Assembly (NCBI RefSeq): GCF_027587195.1
Contig: NZ_JAPDDP010000025.1
Span: 1-64,000, forward strand
Length of the DNA stretch: 64,000 nt
Source: Solirubrobacter phytolaccae
GTDB lineage: Bacteria > Actinomycetota > Thermoleophilia > Solirubrobacterales > Solirubrobacteraceae
Reading direction: 5' to 3'
How positions within the stretch are numbered: position 1 is the first letter of the stretch; each line of letters begins with the position of its first letter. The notes below the pieces were generated by a model. It was not told where the DNA came from, made no database searches, and worked only from the letters and a program-made list of their open reading frames with translations. Position numbers and translations under genes: made by a program. Positions 44,007 to 52,737 of the stretch are shown here, in pieces.

Positions 44007-44982
44007 CACCGATCGCTTCTCGAAGACCCTACGCGAGCGACTGTTCGATCCAGCGACGCGTGAGGTCCTCATCGCCTATCTGCCGGATTCGCATGAGGCC
44101 GAGGACGCGTACACGAAGATCAACTGCGCGGGTTACGGGCGCATACGCACGTATGAGAACTACACGCTCCATCTGAGGACCCGCGACCACGGAGCGCGGC
44201 CGATGTTTCGTGGCCACCCGCCTCAGCAGCAGCTGCGCACACAGGTCTTTCAGCTCGCCGGCTGCAACTGGCGCTGCTGGTACTGCTTCGTCGATGACGA
44301 CCGGCTCTCGGGCAACCGCAAGGTCTCGCGCTTCTTCACGGCCGAGCAGCTCGTCGAGATGTATCTCGGTCAGCCGCATCCGCCGGGTGTGTTGGACTTG
44401 TCCGGGGGCCAACCGGACCTCGTCCCCGAATGGACGCTGTGGACGATGCAGGCCCTCGAGGAGCGCGGCCTGCGCGGAGCGACATACGTGTGGTCGGACG
44501 ACAACCTGAGCACCCGGTACCTCTGGGAGCATCTCTCGTCCAGCGAGATCGAGTACATGGCGACCTTCCCACGCCATTCGCGGGTCGGCTGCTTCAAAGG
44601 CTTCGACCCGGCCTCGTTCGCGCACACCTCCGGCGCCGAGCCGGAGCTCTTCGACCGCCAGTTCGACGTCTTCCGTGATCTGCTCGCAGAGGGCTTCGAC
44701 CTGTACGCCTATGCGACGTTCACAGGCCCGCTCCCGAGCGATCCCGGCTCGGCGGTGGCCTCGTTCGTCGATCGACTGCAGGAGATCCACCCCAACCTGC
44801 CCCTGCGGACCGTACCGCTCCGCATCCACCCCTTCGCGACGACGCAGCAACGGCTGAATCCTTCGAGACGCTCCGCCCTCACCACCCAGCACGAGGTCTA
44901 CGACCACTGGGACGCCGAGCTCGCTGCCCGGTTCAGCGATGAGCTCCTCCAGCTCCCGAGCGATGAGGTCGTCCTTGCGTAG
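43990..44982 (+). CDS. Radical SAM enzyme of unknown substrate
   Basis: 330 residues from GTG 43990, overlapping the WD40 gene. The 4Fe-4S cluster motif CX3CX2C is C92-C96-C99 in LAGCNWRCWYCFVDDD, and the SAM-binding GGE-like motif is LDLSGGQPDLVPEW. The sequence resembles activase-type radical SAM proteins more than viperin. No SPASM or B12 domain is visible. The enzyme probably makes a radical modification of a protein or small molecule. It contacts a degenerate glutaredoxin (coupled) and may require it as a specificity or cluster-delivery partner (inference). Confidence 0.75.
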   Translation: MPKPIDTDRFSKTLRERLFDPATREVLIAYLPDSHEAEDAYTKINCAGYGRIRTYENYTLHLRTRDHGARPMFRGHPPQQQLRTQVFQLAGCNWRCWYCFVDDDRLSGNRKVSRFFTAEQLVEMYLGQPHPPGVLDLSGGQPDLVPEWTLWTMQALEERGLRGATYVWSDDNLSTRYLWEHLSSSEIEYMATFPRHSRVGCFKGFDPASFAHTSGAEPELFDRQFDVFRDLLAEGFDLYAYATFTGPLPSDPGSAVASFVDRLQEIHPNLPLRTVPLRIHPFATTQQRLNPSRRSALTTQHEVYDHWDAELAARFSDELLQLPSDEVVLA

Positions 44983-45331
44983 CCCATCCGGTCGCACCGC
45001 GATCGACGTGCGTGCGACGGTGGCCACCGCATCTGCCGTGCTCTTCATGGCAGGCACGCCACAGGACCCGCGAAGTCCGGCGTCGTACCGCGCTGTCGCG
45101 GCACTGCGGCTCGCCGAGATCGACTTTCTCGCGATCGACGTGGACGCCGACCTCGCGACGCAGCGAGCGCTCGTCGCTGTGAGCGGCTCGTCGACGACAA
45201 CGCAGTTCTTCGCCGCTGGGGAGTTCATCGGCGGGTGCGAGGTGCTCATCGAGATGTACCGGACCGGCGAGCTTCAGCGGCTACGAGACGCATCGGCGGG
45301 CCGTCATGCGACACCTGCGCTGAGCGGATAG
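44963..45331 (+). CDS. Monothiol-glutaredoxin-like protein without the CGFS cysteine
   Basis: 122 residues from ATG 44963 (ATG 44939 would overlap more). Grx4/GrxD-type landmarks are present: VLFMAGTPQDPRSPASYRAV, the FDV-like FLAIDVDAD, and GEFIGGCEVLIEMYRTGELQ. The active-site CGFS reads SPAS, so the Fe-S/GSH cysteine is gone; the Cys of GGCE is the family's conserved non-catalytic one. It should not do thiol redox or bind [2Fe-2S] the normal way. It overlaps the radical SAM gene by 20 bases and may be a structural partner. Confidence 0.65.
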   Translation: MRSSLRSPSGRTAIDVRATVATASAVLFMAGTPQDPRSPASYRAVAALRLAEIDFLAIDVDADLATQRALVAVSGSSTTTQFFAAGEFIGGCEVLIEMYRTGELQRLRDASAGRHATPALSG

Positions 45332-45340
45332 AGCGCCGAC

Positions 45341-45383
45341 GCGGGGTTCTGATGGCTTCGCGACCGACGGCGCGAGACCCCGC
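45341..45383. terminator. Bidirectional nested-hairpin terminator between convergent operons
   Basis: GCGGGGT (45341-45347) pairs with ACCCCGC (45377-45383), and TCGCG (45358-45362) pairs with CGCGA (45371-45375) inside. It sits exactly between the glutaredoxin-like stop and the ABC transporter stop. No U-tract, as is usual in high-GC actinobacteria. Confidence 0.5.
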
Positions 45384-47108
45384 TCACCCGACCATCCGGA
45401 CGTCCCGTCCGGCCTCCCACGCGGCCCACAACCCGGCGTACACGCCGCCGGCGGCGACCAGCTCGGCGTGGGTGCCGCGCTCGGTGATGCGCCCGTGCTC
45501 CATCAGCACGACCAGATCGCAGGCCGCGGCTTGGGAGAGCCGGTGCGCGATCACCAGCCCGGTACGGCCCGCCAGGGCGGCGTCGGCGGCGCGATCGAGC
45601 AACGTGGCGTCGGTGGAGCCCGCTTCGGCGGCGGCCTCGTCGAAGATCGCCAGCTCGGGATCGGCGAGCACCAGACGGGCGAGCGCGACCTGTTGCGCCT
45701 GCGCGGCGGTCAGCTCGTGCCCGCCGCCGCCGAGGTCCGTGTCGAGGCCATCGGGCAGCCGGTCGAGCAGTCCCGCAGCCCCGGTGACCTCCAGCGCGGC
45801 CCGCAGGAGGTCGTCGGTGGCGTCGGGTGCGGTGAGGGTGAGGTTCTCGCGCAGCGTGCCCGCGAACACGTGCGCTTCCTGGGTGATCATCACCGTGCGT
45901 TCCGGCCGTTTCACGGTCCCGGCGGCGGGTGGATGGATGCCGGCGATCACGGCCGCGAGGGTCGTCTTGCCGGCCCCGGACGGGCCGACGACGGCGACAC
46001 GCTGGCCGGCCGGGATGTCGAGGGTGATGTCGTCGAGCACGAGCGGACCGTCGCCGTAGCGGAACTCGACCTTGCGGAGCTCGACCGCGGTGCCGGTCCG
46101 CGACGCAGCGGGCGTGTCCGGGGCCGCGGTGGTGACGACGCCGACCATGCGGTTCAGCGATGCGAGCGCGGACTGCAGGGTGTCGACGACGAACATCAGC
46201 TGGTTCACCGGCCCGAGCAGCCGCAGGACGAGCAGCATGGCCGTGGTGGCGCCGCCGACGGTGGACGTGCCCGCCTCGATCAAGACGAAGCCGACGACGA
46301 GGATGACGGCCAGGCTCAGGCACTCGCCGAGGTTCAGGCGGGTGTTGAACATGCTCTGGACCGTGCGGGCACGCAGCGCTTGCACCGCGACGCTCCAGGA
46401 GGCGGTCATCACGGCGTGGTGGCGCTGCTCGCCGAGCCCGAAGCCGAGCACGGTGGCGTAGCCACGCTGGGATTCGACGATCTGCTGCGCGCGGGCGCTC
46501 ATCGCCGCTCGCTCGGCGCGATACACCGCCGGCCCGGTGCGCAGGTACCAGCGCAGGGCGAGCCCGTAGACGGGCAGGACGACGGCCAGCGCGACGGCGT
46601 AGGGCCATTCCAGCGCCGCCAGCCCACCCAGGGACACGACGATGCTGAACGCGGTGGCGGTGACCACGGGGACCACCACGGGCGCGGCATCGGCCACCGC
46701 GGTCACGTCGTCGCTGGACCGCGAGATCAGATCCCCGGTGCCGGCGCGCTCGACCCGGTGCTGCGGCAGCGTCAGGGCGCGGGCGACCAGCCGCTCGCGC
46801 AGGCCGGCGAGGATGGCGTGGTACGCGCGGGTGGCCAGGACGATCGTCGCCGCCGTGCCGATCGCGCCCAGGACGGCCGACACCACCAAGGCGGCCGTGA
46901 CGGTCAGCACGGTGCCGAGATCGGCGGTGCGCTCCTGCACCCGGTCGATCAGGAATCCGATCGCGACCGGCCCGATCAGGTCGATCGCGGTGCTGACGAC
47001 GCCCAACACCACCACCGCGGCGAGACGGACACGGTGCCCACGACTGAGCCGCCAGACCTCCCTCGCCGTCTCACGGTCACCCGCGATCGGAAGCGCGTCA
47101 TCGGTCAC
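45384..47108 (-). CDS. ABC half-transporter (permease-ATPase) with intact Walker sites, IrtB-like
   Basis: 574 residues from GTG 47108. Six membrane helices (about 25-310) precede an ABC ATPase domain with intact Walker A GPSGAGKTT and a Walker B-like LAIFDEAAAEAGS with its Glu. The signature is degenerate (LTAAQ for LSGGQ). It forms a heterodimer with the coupled gene at 47105, whose Walker A is degenerate but whose signature is LSGGQ. So one composite catalytic site is complete, as in IrtAB or TM287/288. In the siderophore operon it probably handles iron-siderophore transport. Confidence 0.85.
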   Translation of the reverse strand: MTDDALPIAGDRETAREVWRLSRGHRVRLAAVVVLGVVSTAIDLIGPVAIGFLIDRVQERTADLGTVLTVTAALVVSAVLGAIGTAATIVLATRAYHAILAGLRERLVARALTLPQHRVERAGTGDLISRSSDDVTAVADAAPVVVPVVTATAFSIVVSLGGLAALEWPYAVALAVVLPVYGLALRWYLRTGPAVYRAERAAMSARAQQIVESQRGYATVLGFGLGEQRHHAVMTASWSVAVQALRARTVQSMFNTRLNLGECLSLAVILVVGFVLIEAGTSTVGGATTAMLLVLRLLGPVNQLMFVVDTLQSALASLNRMVGVVTTAAPDTPAASRTGTAVELRKVEFRYGDGPLVLDDITLDIPAGQRVAVVGPSGAGKTTLAAVIAGIHPPAAGTVKRPERTVMITQEAHVFAGTLRENLTLTAPDATDDLLRAALEVTGAAGLLDRLPDGLDTDLGGGGHELTAAQAQQVALARLVLADPELAIFDEAAAEAGSTDATLLDRAADAALAGRTGLVIAHRLSQAAACDLVVLMEHGRITERGTHAELVAAGGVYAGLWAAWEAGRDVRMVG

Positions 47109-48799
47109 GAGGCGGCCTCGGGGACGTCGACGACGCGGTCGCAGCGGCTGAGCAGCGCCGGTGAGGAGGCGATCAGCAGCGTCGAGCGTCCCGTGCGGAC
47201 GCCGGCCAGCCGCCCGGCGATGGTCTGCTCGGTCACCGAGTCGACCGCGGTGGTCGGGTCGTGCAGCACGAGGATGGGTGCGCCGGTCGCCAGGGCGCGG
47301 GCGAGCGCGACCCGTTGCCGCTGGCCGCCGGAGAGACGGTTGCCGTTCTCGCCGACCGGGCGGTCGAGGTCGGCCGCGAAGTCCTCGCAGGCCGCGGCCC
47401 GCACCGCCGCGTCCAGCAGCCCCGGCTCACCCGCAGGCAGCGTGAGGTTCTCGCGGAGGGTGCCGGTGAAGAGCGTGGCGCGGTGGGGCGCGACGGTGAC
47501 GCGGGAGCGGTAGTGCGCCGCGGCCAGAGCGTGCGCCGGCCGGGCATCGAGGCGCACCTCGAGGCGATCACCGAGCTCGGGGTTGAGCAGTGCGCCGGCG
47601 ATCCGGGCGGCGGTCCCGTCATCGGCGCGCACCCCCACGAGCTCGCCGGGCGCCACCCGGATCGGCACGCCGAGTCCAGCCACCTCCAGCACCGGCAGCT
47701 CCACGACGGGCGCCGGTGTGACCTCCACGGGCGCGACCGGGCGCCTGTCATCCACCGCCGCGAGGATGCGTGCGGCCGACGCGCGAGCGCCCGCGAGGTT
47801 GGGGATCGAAGCGCTCGCGATCGACTCCATCTGCGGCAGCAGCGCCTGGGTGAGACCGACCGCGGCGATCAACCCGCCGATCCCCAGCTGCCCGTCCACC
47901 GCGAGCCAGCCCGCGAGCCCCGCGACCGCGGCGACGAACACGCCGTTGACCGCACCGGAACCCGCGAGGAACCGTCCGAGCAGCGCTGCGTTGCGCTGGG
48001 CGCCGGCGAGCGTCTCCCGGCTGGCCTGTCGATAACGCCGGGTCGCCTCCGCCTCGGCGCGGACGCCTTTGACCACCCGGTATCCGGCGATCAGGTCGGT
48101 GGCCCGTCCCACCGTGCCGGCGAGCAACTCCTGGTACGCGCGGGTGTCGCGGGAGAGCCGTTCGCTCAGCCGGCCCATCAGCCACACCGCCTCGGGCGCG
48201 CCGACCAGCACCACGACCCCGAGCAGCCAGTGCGTGACCAGCAGGGACACGGCGATGAACCCGATGGCGGCGATCCGCGCGACCGGCAGGACCACCAGCA
48301 GCCCGGCGTTGGCCAGCCGGGCGACGTCATTGGTCATCACCGAGACGACCCCGCCGTCCGGTTCCGCGCCGCCGCCGGGATGCAGCACCCTTGTCGAGAG
48401 GGTGGCCCGGAGCCGGTGCGCCAGCCGCTGGATCGCGTAGGCGTTGAGCCGGTTCGTGAACCTGGCCGCCGCCGTCAGCGCGACGTACAGGGCCACCAGC
48501 ACACCGATCCACAGCACTAGCGCGCCGGCGTCGCCGGTTCCCAGCGCCCGGTCGATCGCGACCCCCATGACCACCGGGACCGCCGCCTCGCCGACCTGCC
48601 AGACGATCGCCAGCAGCATCGAGGGGACCGTGACCCGCGGGAGCGAAAGGATCACGCGCGCCACGAACCGGCCCGGACGCTCGCCCGGCCTGGTCTCGAA
48701 CGGCTGGACGTCAGACGCTTCGGCGGAGGCCTGCCCCACCACGGGAAGCCACCGCGTCAGCGGCCCGCGCCCGAGCCCGGCGGGGTCGGTGCGGCTCAT
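47105..48799 (-). CDS. ABC half-transporter (permease-ATPase) with degenerate Walker A and B, IrtA-like
   Basis: 564 residues from ATG 48799 (overlaps the esterase stop). Six membrane helices are followed by an ATPase domain. Walker A reads GVRADDGTAARIAG, without the GKS/T lysine. Walker B reads LVLHDPTTAVDS, lacking the catalytic Glu. The signature NRLSGGQRQRVALARAL is perfect. It therefore lends its signature to the partner's Walker A and is non-catalytic itself. No siderophore-interaction domain is fused here, unlike mycobacterial IrtA; that function may be on the SIP protein at 53747. Confidence 0.85.
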   Translation of the reverse strand: MSRTDPAGLGRGPLTRWLPVVGQASAEASDVQPFETRPGERPGRFVARVILSLPRVTVPSMLLAIVWQVGEAAVPVVMGVAIDRALGTGDAGALVLWIGVLVALYVALTAAARFTNRLNAYAIQRLAHRLRATLSTRVLHPGGGAEPDGGVVSVMTNDVARLANAGLLVVLPVARIAAIGFIAVSLLVTHWLLGVVVLVGAPEAVWLMGRLSERLSRDTRAYQELLAGTVGRATDLIAGYRVVKGVRAEAEATRRYRQASRETLAGAQRNAALLGRFLAGSGAVNGVFVAAVAGLAGWLAVDGQLGIGGLIAAVGLTQALLPQMESIASASIPNLAGARASAARILAAVDDRRPVAPVEVTPAPVVELPVLEVAGLGVPIRVAPGELVGVRADDGTAARIAGALLNPELGDRLEVRLDARPAHALAAAHYRSRVTVAPHRATLFTGTLRENLTLPAGEPGLLDAAVRAAACEDFAADLDRPVGENGNRLSGGQRQRVALARALATGAPILVLHDPTTAVDSVTEQTIAGRLAGVRTGRSTLLIASSPALLSRCDRVVDVPEAAS

Positions 48800-49839
48800 G
48801 CCTCGAGCGGGAAGCACCACTGCAGGGCGTCGGCGAACAGCCCTCGCCACCACGCGTAGTCGTGTCCGCCGGCGAACTCCCGGTAGCGGGTGTCGTAGCC
48901 CTTGCCGGTGAGCACGAGGTCCAGCCAGCGGCTGTGGGTGAGCGAGCTCTCCAGCTCGCCGACGTCGTGGAAGATGCGGATCGGTGCCGTGTCCGCGGCC
49001 AAGAAGTCGGCCATCAGCGTCGGTACGGGGGCGCGGCGCTGCAGCTCCGCCAACCCCCATCCGGAGTCAGGGTGATAGCCGCACGAAGGCGACTGGAGGA
49101 TGGCGTTGCCGAACGTCGTCGGGTGATGGAGCGCGGTCCAGGCGGCACACAGCCCGCCGAAGCTCTCCCCGGCCAGCGCCACGTCGCGAGGGTCCCGCGA
49201 GAGCGGGTATCGCTGGTGGAGCCACGGCAGCAGCTCCTCGACCAGCAGCTGGGAGAACGCCGGGTTGCAGAGCAGCTCCTCGTCGCGCTGCAGCTGCTCG
49301 ACGAGGACCACCGCGCAGGGCCGGATCTGGCCCGCCTGGACCAGGGCATCGCGGACGCTCGGCGCGCTGTGGTCCGGCGTGCCGTCCAGGTGAATGACGA
49401 AGGGCAACGCGCGCTCGTTGGACGGGGGCATCGAGACCCAGATGCGGCGTTCGTCGCCCAGCACCGCCGACTCCAGCACCGGGGGCGGCAGCCGTTCGGC
49501 CTGCTCGAGCCAGGGCAGCGGCGCCGCGTCGGGCAGCACGGCCACCGAGGCGCCGGAGAACCGCTCCACCGCGCACTCGGAGAACCGCGGCGGCGGGTTG
49601 AACGGGTCCGGAACCCGTTCGCCGTCCCGTACGAACACGTACGAGAAGCGCAGGTCGGACCGCATCCGCAGCGTGAGCGCGCGAGACGACGTCCCGGGCA
49701 CCGACGTGAACGCGGTGCCGATCGGGTTCAGGCCGATCCTGGGGCCGATGACCACCGAGAGCGTCGTGGCGTCTCCGGGCTCGTCGACGAACGTCACCTC
49801 CACCTCGTCGGCGGTGACCCGCTTGACGGACAGGCTCAC
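48796..49839 (-). CDS. Enterochelin esterase-like siderophore esterase (Fes/IroE type)
   Basis: 347 residues from GTG 49839. An N-terminal Ig-like domain (about 1-110) precedes an esterase-D-type alpha/beta hydrolase. The nucleophile elbow is LAGESFGGLCAAW, the acid is near IRIFHDVGELES and the His is in FAGGHDYAWW. This domain order is that of Fes, which cleaves ferric tri-catecholate siderophore esters in the cytoplasm to release iron. No signal peptide is seen, consistent with cytoplasmic action. It lies in the operon between importer and ABC pair, with four-base overlaps. Confidence 0.82.
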   Translation of the reverse strand: MSLSVKRVTADEVEVTFVDEPGDATTLSVVIGPRIGLNPIGTAFTSVPGTSSRALTLRMRSDLRFSYVFVRDGERVPDPFNPPPRFSECAVERFSGASVAVLPDAAPLPWLEQAERLPPPVLESAVLGDERRIWVSMPPSNERALPFVIHLDGTPDHSAPSVRDALVQAGQIRPCAVVLVEQLQRDEELLCNPAFSQLLVEELLPWLHQRYPLSRDPRDVALAGESFGGLCAAWTALHHPTTFGNAILQSPSCGYHPDSGWGLAELQRRAPVPTLMADFLAADTAPIRIFHDVGELESSLTHSRWLDLVLTGKGYDTRYREFAGGHDYAWWRGLFADALQWCFPLEA

Positions 49840-50645
49840 CGCTGCGCCTTCTGCCGGGTTCGATCGCGGCCGAGCGGCACGACCTGCGGCGTTCCCGCGA
49901 CGGGGTCCGGCACGACCAGGCACCGCAACCCGAAGACCTCCTCGACGAGCTCGGCGGTCACCACCTCCTCGGGCGGGCCGACGGCGACGACCTTGCCGTC
50001 CTTCATGGCGATCAGGTGGGTGCCGTAGCGGGCGGCCTGGTTGAGGTCGTGCAGCACGGCGACCAGGGTGCGGCCGACCTCGTGCAGGTCGGTGAACAGC
50101 TCCATCAGCTCGATCTGATGGGTGATGTCGAGGAAGGTGGTCGGCTCGTCCAGCAGCAGGATGCTGGTCTGCTGCGCGAGCACCATCGCCACCCACACCC
50201 GCTGGCGCTGCCCGCCCGAGAGCTCGTCCACCAGGCGGCTGGACAGGTCGGTGACCCCGGTCTGGTCCATCGCCGTGCGCACGGCCTGCTCGTCGGCCTC
50301 GGTCCACTGCCGGACGAACCCCTGATGCGGGTACCGGCCCCGAGCCACCAGGTCGGCGACGGTGATCCCGTCGGGGGCGATCGAGGTCTGCGGCAGCAGC
50401 CCGACCCGCCGTGCCACCTCCTTGGTCTTGAAGGACTGGAGGTCGGCGCCGTCCAGGATCACCTGACCGGCCGACGGCTTCAGCAGCCGCGACAGCCCGC
50501 GCAGCAGCGTGGACTTCCCGCACGCGTTCGGACCCACGATCACCGTGAACGAGGCGTCCGGGATCGACACCGACAGGTCCTCGCTGATGACGCGCTTGTC
50601 GTAGCCGATCGTCACACCGTCGACATGGAGCCGCGAACCGTTCAC
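49836..50645 (-). CDS. Iron-siderophore ABC transporter ATPase (FepC/FecE type)
   Basis: 269 residues from GTG 50645 (GTGA overlap). Walker A GPNACGKST, Q-loop LLPQTS, signature DELSGGQRQRVW, Walker B LLLDEPTTFLD and the H-loop HDLNQAARYG are all intact. It energises the two FecCD-type permeases encoded next to it. Confidence 0.93.
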   Translation of the reverse strand: MNGSRLHVDGVTIGYDKRVISEDLSVSIPDASFTVIVGPNACGKSTLLRGLSRLLKPSAGQVILDGADLQSFKTKEVARRVGLLPQTSIAPDGITVADLVARGRYPHQGFVRQWTEADEQAVRTAMDQTGVTDLSSRLVDELSGGQRQRVWVAMVLAQQTSILLLDEPTTFLDITHQIELMELFTDLHEVGRTLVAVLHDLNQAARYGTHLIAMKDGKVVAVGPPEEVVTAELVEEVFGLRCLVVPDPVAGTPQVVPLGRDRTRQKAQR

Positions 50646-51697
50646 AACCGCTTCCTCGCTTCGATGAACAGCAGCCAGCCGAGGTACCCGCCGCCGAGCA
50701 TGACGGTGATGATCCCGACCGGCAGGGTCGTCGGGGCGACGTGCTGGGCGAGATAGTCCGCCGCCAAGCACAGCAGCGCGCCCACGAAGGCGGCGGGCGC
50801 GAGCGTGATCCCGGCGGTGCGGGCGAGCCGGCGGGCGATCTGCGGCGCGACCAGGGAGATGAACGCGATCGGCCCCGAGGCGGCGGTGACGGTGGCCGTC
50901 AGCGCCACGCCGACGACGATCAGCCACAGCCGAGTCGCCGAGACCCGCACCCCCTGCGACGCAGCCGCGTCGTCCCCCAGCTCCATCTGCCGCATCGGCC
51001 GGCCCAACCTCGCCGCCAGCAGCAGGAGCACGGCGATGCAGGCGCCGCCGATGGCCACCTGATCCCAGGACACCCCGTTGAGCGACCCGGCGTTCCACGC
51101 GGCCGCGGACATCGCCTGTTCCAGCTCGGCCTTGAGGATCATCCAGGTGTTGAGCGAGTGGAGCATCGCCGAGACGCCGATGCCGACGATGATCAGCCGG
51201 AACCCCTGCACGCCCCGCCGGTAGGCGAGCACGTACACGGCGACGGCGGTGGCCATCCCGCCCAGCAACGCCCCGCCGACCAACTGCCAGTAGGTCCCGT
51301 TGACGGCCAGGATCACGATCAGCGCGCCGGTGTAGGAGCCCTCGGCGAACCCGATCAGGCCGGGATCCGCGAGCGGGTTGCGCAGCAGCGACTGGAAGAC
51401 CGCCCCGCTCACCCCCAGCGCGGCGCCGAACACCACCGCCGCGGTCACCCGGGGCAGCCGCCACTCGACCACGATGTCGTGCACGAGCCCGGTCTCCCCG
51501 CCCGTCAGCGCGGAGATCACCTGCCCCGGGCTGAGCTGGTACGAGCCGGTCATCAGCGCGAGCACCGCCAGGCAGGCGAGCGCGACCGCGAGCACCGCGC
51601 AGACGATCACCGAGCGCCACTCGAGCCGGAGCGCGAACCGCCGGCGCCGGACGGTAAGCACCCGCCGTCCAAAGTCCACCCCCGCGCCGGTGGTCAT
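50642..51697 (-). CDS. Iron-siderophore ABC permease (FecCD family), second subunit
   Basis: 351 residues from ATG 51697. About nine to ten membrane helices and the family signatures PRVTAAVVFGAALGVSGAVFQ, RNPLADPGLIGFAEGS, AWNAGSLNG and GPIAFISLVAPQIARRL. It pairs with the permease at 51694 to form the channel. Confidence 0.92.
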   Translation of the reverse strand: MTTGAGVDFGRRVLTVRRRRFALRLEWRSVIVCAVLAVALACLAVLALMTGSYQLSPGQVISALTGGETGLVHDIVVEWRLPRVTAAVVFGAALGVSGAVFQSLLRNPLADPGLIGFAEGSYTGALIVILAVNGTYWQLVGGALLGGMATAVAVYVLAYRRGVQGFRLIIVGIGVSAMLHSLNTWMILKAELEQAMSAAAWNAGSLNGVSWDQVAIGGACIAVLLLLAARLGRPMRQMELGDDAAASQGVRVSATRLWLIVVGVALTATVTAASGPIAFISLVAPQIARRLARTAGITLAPAAFVGALLCLAADYLAQHVAPTTLPVGIITVMLGGGYLGWLLFIEARKRL

Positions 51698-52737
51698 AGC
51701 CCACTCGCCTTGTTGCGCCGCGCCAGCGCGATGAGCACGGGGGCGCCGACGAAGGCGGTGACGATGCCGACGGGGATTTCACCCGGATGCATGACCACCC
51801 GGCCGAGGATGTCTGACGCCAGCAGCAGGCTCGGGCCCAGCAGCGCGCTGTAGGCGAAGATCCAGCGCTGGTGCGGGCCGACGATCCAGCGGGCCACGTG
51901 CGGGACCATGAGCCCGACGAGCACGATGGGGCCGGCGATGGCGGTCGCCCCTCCGGCGAGCAGGGTGAGCGCGATGATCGCGAGGACGCGGGTACGCCCC
52001 AGGTGGACCCCCTGGGCGACGGCCAGATCGTCGCCCAAGGCCATCGCGTTGAGCGGGCCCGCCACCGCGAAGCTCAGGACGAGCGCGACCGCGAAGAACG
52101 GCAGGATCGGCCACACCACGTCGAGTGGGCGCGCCACGATCGAGCCGGCGTTCCACGACCGCATCGCGTCGAAGGCGTCCGGATCGGTCAACTGGAGCGC
52201 CTCCCGGGCACCCCCGAGCACCGCGGCTACGCAGACGCCGGCGAGCACCACGACCACCGCCGACGAGCCCTGCCGCGTCGACCCGAGGGCGAGCACCATC
52301 AGCGTGACGACCAGCGCCCCCGCGAACGCGAACCACATGTAGCCCTGGGGGTCGCGGACGCCGAGCACGCCCACGGCGACCGTCACCGCGAAGGACGCGC
52401 CGGCGTGGACGCCGAGGATGCCCGGATCGGCCAAGAGGTTGCGGGTGAGCGCCTGGATCAACGCCCCCGAGACCCCGAGCGCCATGCCGACGACCAGCCC
52501 GACGATCGTGCGCGGCAGCCGGAAGTCGCGGATCGAGAACTGATCAATGTCGCTCGAGGGATGGACCAGGGCGTCCCACACCACCGACGGCGCGATCGCC
52601 GTCGAGCCGATCATCACGCTCAGCACCAGCAAGGCCAGCAGCACCAGCAGCGCCAGCACCAGGCCGAGCAGGCGCGAACGACGTCCGGGCACCGTCACGG
52701 TGCCCGGAGCTTCAAGCCGTGGGAAGAGGGCCGTCAC
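51694..52737 (-). CDS. Iron-siderophore ABC permease (FecCD family), first subunit
   Basis: 347 residues from GTG 52737, which overlaps the binding-protein stop (GTGA). FecCD signatures are RLPRTIVGLVVGMALGVSGALIQ, RNLLADPGILGVHAGAS, RSWNAGSIVARP and GPIVLVGLMVPHVARW. About nine to ten membrane helices. Confidence 0.92.
   Translation of the reverse strand: MTALFPRLEAPGTVTVPGRRSRLLGLVLALLVLLALLVLSVMIGSTAIAPSVVWDALVHPSSDIDQFSIRDFRLPRTIVGLVVGMALGVSGALIQALTRNLLADPGILGVHAGASFAVTVAVGVLGVRDPQGYMWFAFAGALVVTLMVLALGSTRQGSSAVVVVLAGVCVAAVLGGAREALQLTDPDAFDAMRSWNAGSIVARPLDVVWPILPFFAVALVLSFAVAGPLNAMALGDDLAVAQGVHLGRTRVLAIIALTLLAGGATAIAGPIVLVGLMVPHVARWIVGPHQRWIFAYSALLGPSLLLASDILGRVVMHPGEIPVGIVTAFVGAPVLIALARRNKASGL

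Noticed and set aside
43990-44982. Prokaryotic viperin
   Set aside because: CX3CX2C is shared with viperin and many other radical SAM enzymes, but the flanking sequence and the GGQPD motif do not look viperin-like to me.
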